Positions 57,850-64,000 of a stretch of 64,000 nucleotides of DNA are shown here, piece by piece (the first letter of the stretch is position 1; every line of letters begins with the position of its first letter). A program made the position numbers and the translations under genes. The stretch spans positions 124,001 to 188,000 of the forward strand of contig NZ_JFHE01000007.1 in NCBI RefSeq assembly GCF_000698555.1. Direction: 5' to 3'. The notes beneath the pieces are model-generated. The model was not told where the DNA came from. It did no database searches and saw only the letters and a list, made by a program, of their open reading frames with translations. The DNA is from Caballeronia grimmiae. GTDB taxonomy: Bacteria; Pseudomonadota; Gammaproteobacteria; Burkholderiales; Burkholderiaceae.

Positions 57850-58695
57850 TTACGCCGTCATCAACGCGACGAAGAGCGCCGCCACGGCAAGGTCCGCGCT
57901 CGTGCCGGGATTGATGCCGCGCGCCTTGAGTTCGGCGTCCCATGCGGCGAGTTCGGGATCGTCGGCGGGCGAGCCGGCGGCGAGCCAGCGCGCGTGATGC
58001 AGGGCTGCATCGCGCGTGACACTTTGCGCCATCGCCGCGCCTTGCTTGCGCACTATGTGCGAGTCGGGCAAGGCGGCAAGGAAGCTAAGGAATATCCCTA
58101 GTATTGCGGTGTTTTTCGTGACGTCCGCGCGCTGCGCCGCATCGAACACATCCGCGAAACCGTTCGCGTACTGTCGCGCAATGCTGTCGCGATCGGCGGC
58201 GAGCGACATGGCCGTGCGCAGATCGACGGTCGGCGCTTCGTGCACCGATTGCTCCGGCGCGTCGCCGAGGCCGCCGGGATTCGCAATCGCGATCGCGCGA
58301 TAGGCGAGGCGGGCATCGTCGATATCGAGCGATGCGAGCACACGCTCTGTTTCCGCGCGCCAATGAACGATGTCGATGTCCGCATCGCCCGGCACGCGTT
58401 CGAGCGCAGCGCACAAAGGCGCGGCAAGCAGCACGATGCCCAGATTCGTATTGCAGGCGACCGCATCGAAGGTGCGGCGCACGGCATCGAGAATGCGCGC
58501 GCCGACGCTCGCGCCCGGAACGAAAAGCCCGGCTGCGGCCGTGCCTGCGCTGATGATGAATTGCGCCGACGTCATGCCGTGTCCCGCGCTGGCGATGCTC
58601 ACGTTGCCGGGTTTGGCCGTCTCCACATCGAGGCGGCATGCGCGCAAAAACGCTGCACGTGCGCGTTGTTCTCGCGTTGGGTCAGGCGCGTCCAT
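57850..58695 (-). CDS. Triphosphoribosyl-dephospho-CoA-synthase-like protein (Orf5 of H4MPT clusters)
   Basis: A 281-residue CitG-like protein. RACRLDVETAKPGNVSIASA, GHGMTSAQFIISAGTAAAGL, CNTNLGIVLLAAPLCAALER and the end GINPGTSADLAVAALFVAL are typical. In methylotroph islands it is Orf5, required for H4MPT-dependent growth but of unknown reaction; by fold it may transfer a phosphoribosyl-type group. Overlaps the gene before by 14 bp. Last gene of the mptG operon. Confidence 0.83.
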   Translation of the reverse strand: MDAPDPTREQRARAAFLRACRLDVETAKPGNVSIASAGHGMTSAQFIISAGTAAAGLFVPGASVGARILDAVRRTFDAVACNTNLGIVLLAAPLCAALERVPGDADIDIVHWRAETERVLASLDIDDARLAYRAIAIANPGGLGDAPEQSVHEAPTVDLRTAMSLAADRDSIARQYANGFADVFDAAQRADVTKNTAILGIFLSFLAALPDSHIVRKQGAAMAQSVTRDAALHHARWLAAGSPADDPELAAWDAELKARGINPGTSADLAVAALFVALMTA

Positions 58696-59626
58696 GGCCG
58701 CTCGCGAACGTCATCGCCCGTTGCGATGCAGCGAGCTTGCCGTCGAGAAGATCGTCGACGAGCAGTGTCGCGATATCGAACGATGTCACCGATTGCAACC
58801 CGCGCCACGCCGCCACGCCGTTCACTTCGAGCACGAGCGGCCGTTCGTCGGATGCGGCGGAAGCGATCAGGTCGACACCCGCGTAATCCAGCCCGAGCGC
58901 CGCGCTTGCGCGCACGGCAACATCCGCGAACGAAGGCGTCAACTCAGCGGCCTCGCACGCCGCGCCGCGTGCGAAGTTATGAATCCAGCCGTCGCCGCCG
59001 ACGCGCTTCATCGCCGCGACCGCCCGCGTGCCGATCACGAGTACGCGCCAGTCGAAGCCGGGCTCGCCGCCATCGACATAACGCTGAAGATATGCCACTT
59101 TGCCGAACGATTCGAGCGATGGCAGCGGTTCGCAGGCGTCGTCGCCGAGCAGTTGCAAGCCCTTGCCTTGCGATCCGAACAGCGGCTTCATCACCAGCTT
59201 GCGTCCTGCGGCGCGTTCGCGCATCAGCACGCGCTGGGCAAATGCGGACGATTCGCCGGCCCACGTCGCGGGTGTGGGCACGCCATAGCGGTTCAGCAGA
59301 AAGCTCGTCATCGACTTGTCGACGCTGCGTTCGATGGCGCGTGCATCGTTATAGACGGGCACGCCGCTTTCGCGCAGCGCGTGCAGGATGCCGAGCCGCA
59401 GCGTGACTTGCTCGAACGTGCCGCCCGCGATGCCTCGCACGAACACCGCATCGGGCAGCGTGTGGCCGAAGCCGGGAATCGCGAGACCATGCGGCTTCCA
59501 TGTCGTATCGATGCGGCAATCCGCGAGATCGACGCAACGCGCTTCGACGCCGCGCGCGCGGAATGCTTTCCTGAGGCGGCTCGTGTGCCAGCCCGTCTCG
59601 TCGGTCATGATCGCAATGCGTGTCAT
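58682..59626 (-). CDS. RimK-like ATP-grasp ligase of H4MPT clusters
   Basis: A 314-residue ATP-grasp protein similar to RimK (glutamate ligase) and to a conserved H4MPT-island protein. MTRIAIMTDETGWHTSRLRK, KLVMKPLFGSQGKGLQLLGD for ATP binding, and YAGVDLIASAASDERPLVLE with LEVNGVAAW for metal binding. A glutamate-adding role on methanopterin or methylofuran is plausible. The ATG at 59626 overlaps the mch stop by 4 bp; the frame is open further upstream inside mch but has no domain. Confidence 0.83.
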   Translation of the reverse strand: MTRIAIMTDETGWHTSRLRKAFRARGVEARCVDLADCRIDTTWKPHGLAIPGFGHTLPDAVFVRGIAGGTFEQVTLRLGILHALRESGVPVYNDARAIERSVDKSMTSFLLNRYGVPTPATWAGESSAFAQRVLMRERAAGRKLVMKPLFGSQGKGLQLLGDDACEPLPSLESFGKVAYLQRYVDGGEPGFDWRVLVIGTRAVAAMKRVGGDGWIHNFARGAACEAAELTPSFADVAVRASAALGLDYAGVDLIASAASDERPLVLEVNGVAAWRGLQSVTSFDIATLLVDDLLDGKLAASQRAMTFASGHGRA

Positions 59627-60609
59627 CGCGCCTGCCATTGCGCGTCCAGCAGCGCCTTGTTCAACGTGCCGCCGTGATACGTGACGCCGCTTTCGAGGCT
59701 GGAGACCCATGCTTCGGCGGGCGCGAAAAGCGCCGCGTCGATCTGATAGAAGTCGTAGTTGAAGGACTTGAAGATGTCCGCGAACGGTTCGCCATAGCCG
59801 CGCGCATTCGACGAAGGCAACTCGGCCGCGAGCTTCTTCGCAACCGCATCGCTTTTCACGGTGAGATGCACGCGGCCACCGTAGAGGATCGCATCGTTGG
59901 TGCGGCCCATGGCCTGCACGCCGTCGGGCGCGGGCGGCGGCAAGGGCGCGTTGCCGCTCACATCGACGATCTCGTTCAGATCGACGCCGAGCACATGCGT
60001 CTTGTGCAACGCAACTTCGACGACGCGTGCAACGACCTGCACCGTCCCCGCGACAGATTGCGTCGGTGTCACCGCAATGACGAGGTTCGCCGGCGCGAGG
60101 CCACAATCGTTGAGCACCTTGTCGATGACGACTTGCGGCGGCAAGCGGTCCACTTCCATGACGAGCGCGCCGCGATCGTGACGGTCGCGATAGCCGAGTT
60201 CATCGAAAAGCGGCTCCTTGCATGCGAGCGCGCGTGCGGGACCGGAGCCCAACGAGAAAAACTTCTTGCCGCCCGTTTGCTCCTTGGTCGCCGAAAGGCT
60301 CCAGCCCGCGTATTGACTCGCGAGGCAGGCGAGCACCGGATTCGACGCATGCACTTCGATGAAGGCAGGCCAGAGCGGAGCGGCATCGAAAGCGATGCGC
60401 TGCGTCACGTGCCCCAAGCCGCCCATGCAGATGCGCGCGATCAACAGGCCCGCTTCGACGCTGCCTGCCGCGTTCACGCCTGCATCGACGATAACGGTGC
60501 CTGCCGGCGTGCGAACGATGTCGACGCGAAGGCGTTGCGCATCGTCGATGAGTTGTTTGACGAGCGGCTCGCTGAGTGCATTGACGCTGAGTGCGGAAGT
60601 CGAAGTCAT
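59623..60609 (-). CDS. mch: Methenyl-H4MPT cyclohydrolase
   Basis: Hydrolyses methenyl-H4MPT to formyl-H4MPT, between MtdB and Fhc. The 328-residue protein has LGSGPARALACKEPLFDELG, NLVIAVTPTQSVAGTVQVVA, VALHKTHVLGVDLNEIVD and VTYHGGTLNKALLD, all typical of Mch. It lies 3 bp after the ATP-grasp gene and overlaps the RimK-like gene by 4 bp. Confidence 0.95.
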   Translation of the reverse strand: MTSTSALSVNALSEPLVKQLIDDAQRLRVDIVRTPAGTVIVDAGVNAAGSVEAGLLIARICMGGLGHVTQRIAFDAAPLWPAFIEVHASNPVLACLASQYAGWSLSATKEQTGGKKFFSLGSGPARALACKEPLFDELGYRDRHDRGALVMEVDRLPPQVVIDKVLNDCGLAPANLVIAVTPTQSVAGTVQVVARVVEVALHKTHVLGVDLNEIVDVSGNAPLPPPAPDGVQAMGRTNDAILYGGRVHLTVKSDAVAKKLAAELPSSNARGYGEPFADIFKSFNYDFYQIDAALFAPAEAWVSSLESGVTYHGGTLNKALLDAQWQAR

Positions 60610-60612
60610 GGG

Positions 60613-61770
60613 CTAGTTCACATTGATGCGTTGCAGAAGACTCGTGCGTTGGCTATCGAGTTCGACGCGTAATGCATCGAGCGTGGATGCAGTCGCGGTG
60701 ATCGTGCAGACAGGCATGCCCGCTTCGATGCGCGTGCCGGGCGATGGCACGTCATGGCACTCGGCATCCACGAAACACGCATCGCTGAACAGGCTCGATA
60801 CGGTGAAGCCTTGCGGCGCAAAGACGACACGTTGCCCCGCGATCAGCGGCGGGGCATGTTTCCACGTGCAGGCCGTATGCGGCAAGTCGCCGTCGAGACA
60901 GGCCTCGACATGCGCGCCGATCAAACCACGCGGCCACGCATCGGGCCATGCGGTTTCGTAGAGCGCCATCGTCGAAGAAGGGCGCGTGTTGATTTCGAGG
61001 ACCTGGAAGGTATCGTCATCGAGCAGGAAGTCGATGCTGTTCAGTCCCGTGAGGTCCGTTTTCCATACGATCGTTTCAATTGCCTGAACGACGCGTTCGG
61101 CGATATCGCGGGGCAGCATGATCGGCCCGAGCGAACCCGCATGCACGAAAGGCAGGTTGCCCGCCGCCGTCGTGAGTTGCTCCGCGAAGCCGATCACCGT
61201 CGCTTCGCGGTGTGCGGCGACGAAGAGCGCCGACATCGAACGGCCTCGCGAAAACCGCTGGAAATAGGCATCGGCGTGAATGCGATCGACGTTTTGCGCC
61301 CACTCGATATGCGTGCCGCCGCAGCCATCCGAACGCTTGACGAGCCATCCGCGCGCGTCCTCTGGCGGCGTGAAGCGCACTTCCGGATGCGGCACATGCA
61401 CTTCATTGAGCAACGCGAAGAAGCGCCGTGGATCGCGTACGGCCAGCGCCTGCGCCCCGTTGCCGATGAAGCGCGGCACGCGCGGCGCGCGGCTCAGTTC
61501 CGTCGCGAGCGGTTCGAGGCCGCTCGTCACGATGAGGCCCAGCATGCGCGGCAGGCGTGCGGCGCATTCGAGCGCATCGTAGAGACGCCCGCGATCGATT
61601 GACAATCCGTCGCCGCCGATATCGAGCCACATGTCGGCGTGCGCGCGTGTATCGCGATCGCCGAAGATATCGAGCGCGACCACGTTGAGGCCCGCGCGCT
61701 CGGCCGATTGTGCGAGCAGACGCGCGGACAGACCCGCCACCGCGACGCGAGGCGCACGCGAGGCCATCAT
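60613..61770 (-). CDS. ATP-grasp protein of H4MPT clusters (Orf17-like)
   Basis: A 385-residue protein with ATP-grasp features. VAVAGLSARLLAQSAERAGL starts the pre-ATP-grasp domain; GWLVKRSDGCGGTHIEWAQN is the nucleotide region, and LNSIDFLLDDDTFQVLEINT with RPSSTMALYE the metal-binding end. Its homologues are conserved in bacterial H4MPT islands and needed for the pathway, but the reaction is unknown. It starts at 61770, overlapping the mtdB stop by 4 bp. Confidence 0.8.
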   Translation of the reverse strand: MMASRAPRVAVAGLSARLLAQSAERAGLNVVALDIFGDRDTRAHADMWLDIGGDGLSIDRGRLYDALECAARLPRMLGLIVTSGLEPLATELSRAPRVPRFIGNGAQALAVRDPRRFFALLNEVHVPHPEVRFTPPEDARGWLVKRSDGCGGTHIEWAQNVDRIHADAYFQRFSRGRSMSALFVAAHREATVIGFAEQLTTAAGNLPFVHAGSLGPIMLPRDIAERVVQAIETIVWKTDLTGLNSIDFLLDDDTFQVLEINTRPSSTMALYETAWPDAWPRGLIGAHVEACLDGDLPHTACTWKHAPPLIAGQRVVFAPQGFTVSSLFSDACFVDAECHDVPSPGTRIEAGMPVCTITATASTLDALRVELDSQRTSLLQRINVN

Positions 61771-62696
61771 GAGTCTTGTCCCGCGACGATGACGCGCGCT
61801 TCGTCGAATGCTTCGGGAAAGCCCAGATAAACGGGTTTTCCCCCGGTTCGCATGCGCAGGAAGAGCCGATGCTCCGCCTGATACTTCACGTTGCCGATCG
61901 CGAGCGCGCCGATGCCGATAGCATCCGGACGCGCGGCGCCTGCGAGCGGCTTGCCGTCGTCCATCACGTGAACGCCGGCGATGCCTTCGGGCGGCACGGC
62001 GTTGACATCGGCGGCGATCAGCAGATGCTTCGCGTGGGCGAGATCGGTGGCGGTCATCACCTGCACGCCGGCTGCGGCTGTCGCGAAGACGATCTCCGCC
62101 CGCGCGAGTTCGCGATGCAGGTGCTCGGGCGTGCCTGTCGCGACGCCCGATGTGGCGATATCGAAGCGGCGGTTGATCTCGTCGCTGACCTGGGTGGCGC
62201 GTGACTGACTCGAATGGCTCGCGACGGCGACGTCCGCGCCGAGCGATGCGGCCATCGCGGCCGCCACGCGTCCGACCGCGCCGGTGCCGCCGAGTATCAG
62301 CAGACGTTTGCCGTCGAAGCCGACGTTATGCACGGCTTTCAGATGCTTTTCCGCGAGCGCGACGAGCGCGGCGGCTGTCGTGTATGCGCCGCTCGGATCG
62401 GCGAAGACGGAGACTTCGAACGGCGGGACCATCGCGTTGCGTGCGCGTTCGAGCATGTCCGCAGCGAGCATGACGTCGCGTCCGCCTATAAAGATGCCGG
62501 TGCGCGACACGCCCTTCGGCCCGCGCGAGAAGATCGCGTCTTGTGTGAGCTGCACGACGCTGTCGATATCGACGTTGCAGTACGGCACGAGGATTTGATA
62601 ACCGGCGTCGGCCGCCATGTTGACATCGAACGGACTCATCTGCGGCGTGCTCGTGAACATGTGCAGGACGTACGGTCTTTCGGTGGCTTCGTGCAT
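61767..62696 (-). CDS. mtdB: Methylene-H4MPT dehydrogenase, NAD(P)-dependent
   Basis: Oxidises methylene-H4MPT to methenyl-H4MPT. About 309 residues. PYVLHMFTSTPQMSPFDVNM and DAGYQILVPYCNVDIDSVVQ are the family N-terminus, and LLILGGTGAVGRVAAAMAAS is the NAD(P)-binding motif. Distinguishing MtdB from MtdC on sequence alone is not certain. The ATG at 62696 fits homologues; 62750 overlaps mptG and would add 18 residues. Confidence 0.9.
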   Translation of the reverse strand: MHEATERPYVLHMFTSTPQMSPFDVNMAADAGYQILVPYCNVDIDSVVQLTQDAIFSRGPKGVSRTGIFIGGRDVMLAADMLERARNAMVPPFEVSVFADPSGAYTTAAALVALAEKHLKAVHNVGFDGKRLLILGGTGAVGRVAAAMAASLGADVAVASHSSQSRATQVSDEINRRFDIATSGVATGTPEHLHRELARAEIVFATAAAGVQVMTATDLAHAKHLLIAADVNAVPPEGIAGVHVMDDGKPLAGAARPDAIGIGALAIGNVKYQAEHRLFLRMRTGGKPVYLGFPEAFDEARVIVAGQDS

Positions 62697-62739
62697 GGTG
62701 ATGGACTCGTATCGATGGGAATGCGTGCGTGTGCTGCCG

Positions 62740-63762
62740 TCAGGCGGCATCGGCGCCGGGCTGTCGATGATCTGCGGCGCGCCATGTTGCGCCGCGATTG
62801 CGCGCGGTCGCGATGGAGAACGTGAGCGACGGGTGGCGCGCGGCTTTCCTCGCGGTTTCGAGCGCGCGCTCGGCGTGTTCGGCGCTCGCGACGAACGCGA
62901 AGCCGACTGGCCCCCATGATGTTTGCCCGACGCCGGCCTTCTGCTCCGCCGCGACGGCTTCGAGTGCGCGTGCGACGGCGGGGCTTGCGAACAGGCCGCC
63001 TTGCGCGGGCGCGAAGTATTCGCCGATGGTTTGCTGCATGTCGGTGATGGCGCTGGCGAAGGTATCGAAATCGCTTTCCGCGACTGCGGGCAGAAGCTGC
63101 ATCAGGACGCGATGCGCGAGGTGCGCGGCGAGCGATGCGGGAAAGGGTGCGAGTGCTGCAAGCTCGCGTTTCTCGGCATCGCCGTGCAGTCCTTCGCGCG
63201 AGGTGTCGTCGATGAGCAGGATGCGCCATGCATCCGGAAACGGCTGTCGCGCGATGAGGGGAGGTAGCGTGGAGGCGCTGCTGCGTCCGCCGTCGACGAT
63301 CAGGCCGCCGTGATCGAAGCCGTGAATGCCGATGCCGGAACGCGCGCCGCGATGCGTTATGTGTGCGAGTTCCGCTGTCTCGATGTGGCGCCCTGTGATG
63401 CGGGCGAAGGCCGTTCCTACTGCGAGCGCGAGTTGAGTGCCGGAACCGAGGCCGGTATGGGCGCGCGGGGTTTCGTGCACTTCTATATCGATGTGGCGGG
63501 GTTCTTTCAGCGCTGCCTGTAGTTGTTCGACGTGCGTCGCGATGCGGTCGCGTTGTGCTGGCGTCGTTGCGCCGTGGATGCGTGTGGCGTGCTGCGTTAG
63601 CTTGGCGGTGAGCCGTGTGTCGTGGTTCTCGATCGTCAGGCCGACGCTGCCGAAGGATCGGCCCAGCGAGCCGTTTGGATCGATGAAGCCCAGATGCAGT
63701 CGGGCCGAGGCTGAAAGGGTGATCGCACGGGGCGGCGATAGGCGGGTTTTTTCGTATTCCAC
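62740..63762 (-). CDS. mptG: Beta-ribofuranosylaminobenzene 5'-phosphate synthase family (MptG)
   Basis: First committed enzyme of the arylamine arm of methanopterin synthesis, joining p-hydroxybenzoate or pABA-type substrate to PRPP. The 340-residue protein has the GHMP-kinase-like fold: ARLHLGFIDPNGSLGRSFGS, RAHTGLGSGTQLALAVGTAF and RGARSGIGIHGFDHGGLIVD. It heads the operon to orf5 and is driven by the sigma-54-like promoter at 63814-63829, about 50 bp upstream. Confidence 0.88.
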   Translation of the reverse strand: MEYEKTRLSPPRAITLSASARLHLGFIDPNGSLGRSFGSVGLTIENHDTRLTAKLTQHATRIHGATTPAQRDRIATHVEQLQAALKEPRHIDIEVHETPRAHTGLGSGTQLALAVGTAFARITGRHIETAELAHITHRGARSGIGIHGFDHGGLIVDGGRSSASTLPPLIARQPFPDAWRILLIDDTSREGLHGDAEKRELAALAPFPASLAAHLAHRVLMQLLPAVAESDFDTFASAITDMQQTIGEYFAPAQGGLFASPAVARALEAVAAEQKAGVGQTSWGPVGFAFVASAEHAERALETARKAARHPSLTFSIATARNRGATWRAADHRQPGADAA

Positions 63763-63813
63763 AGAAGTTGGACTTTTTCTCTGCTTGCGCCGGGTGGGGG
63801 GTTTTTGGTTAAG

Positions 63814-63829
63814 GCAAAAGGTGTACCAA
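63814..63829 (-). promoter_or_regulatory. Sigma-54 (-24/-12) promoter for the mptG operon
   Basis: On the minus strand: TTGGTACACCTTTTGC. Exact GG-N10-GC spacing; only one base of the -24 block (C to T) departs from TTGGCAC. Predicted transcription starts near 63802, giving a leader of about 40 nt. Confidence 0.72.
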
Positions 63830-63865
63830 GGACTCTTTGTTGTTGTTCGTTCTTGTCTCGGTTAG

Positions 63866-64000
63866 CTTGTATTCGTGTCGGTCTATTGGCGCGCCCCTCC
63901 CCGGGGCGGGGGTCACTTTCTTTGCATGGGACCAGAGTAAGGCGCTAAAGCGCCAACTCTGGTCGACAGCCAAGAAAGTAACCAAAGAAAGCAGCTTTTT
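63866..64000 (+). repeat. Burkholderia-type intergenic repeat, copy C, cut by window end
   Basis: Matches copy A in the flanks (TTCGTGTCGGTCTATTGG, the CCCCTCCCCGGGGCGGGG palindrome, AACCAAAGAAAGCAGC plus T-run). Its 49-bp core (63923-63971), bounded by ACTTTCTT and AAGAAAGT, is the exact reverse complement of the core in copy A. It lies directly upstream of the mptG promoter, as copy A does for fhcB. It continues past base 64000. Confidence 0.85.

Overview
The window is GC-rich betaproteobacterial chromosome, most like Paraburkholderia, Caballeronia or Burkholderia. This is inferred from the protein content: HpnA/HpnB hopanoid proteins, a monomeric NADP isocitrate dehydrogenase, bacterial tetrahydromethanopterin (H4MPT) C1 genes and a Burkholderia-style intergenic repeat. 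No rRNA, tRNA, CRISPR array, transposase or prophage gene was recognised.

Left part (1-20.8 kb) is ordinary chromosome. It holds ispH (cut by the window edge), hpnB, icd, hpnA, a hybrid kinase/CheR/CheB/response-regulator-kinase signalling operon, acylphosphatase, egtD, a DMT permease, three low-complexity exported proteins, a lytic transglycosylase, an MFS pump and a J-domain protein.

Right part (about 20.8-64 kb) is a methylotrophy and autotrophy island. First come a small double-glycine-leader peptide gene, divergent from a DUF3280-like protein and a PQQ-associated beta-propeller, then a TonB receptor and a NarL-type two-component pair. Next is a ten-gene minus-strand run, fhcBADC - cytochrome b561 - pqqBCDE - response regulator. 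A ~760-bp inverted-repeat block follows. Methylofuran genes (mfnD/F/E-like, mfnB), DUF447 and a detached 24-codon pqqA come next. Then cbbLSXFPTA (red-type RubisCO and Calvin cycle), a redoxin, a sigma-54 activator with dmrB and a DHPS-like gene, a folB-like gene, and fae. The island ends with mptG-mtdB-ATP-grasp-mch-RimK-like-orf5.

Together the genes describe formaldehyde capture by Fae, oxidation through MtdB, Mch and the Fhc complex to formate, PQQ synthesis for an alcohol dehydrogenase that is not in the window, and CO2 fixation by the Calvin cycle. The main regulatory observation is a set of four -24/-12 (sigma-54) promoter sequences, plus a weaker fifth, all on the minus strand. They lie upstream of the GG-leader peptide, fhcB, pqqA and mptG, with the weak one before fae. 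Three of them are nearly identical, even in the spacer. The window also encodes one sigma-54 activator with an intact GAFTGA motif. This points to a sigma-54-controlled C1 regulon that includes an undescribed small peptide.
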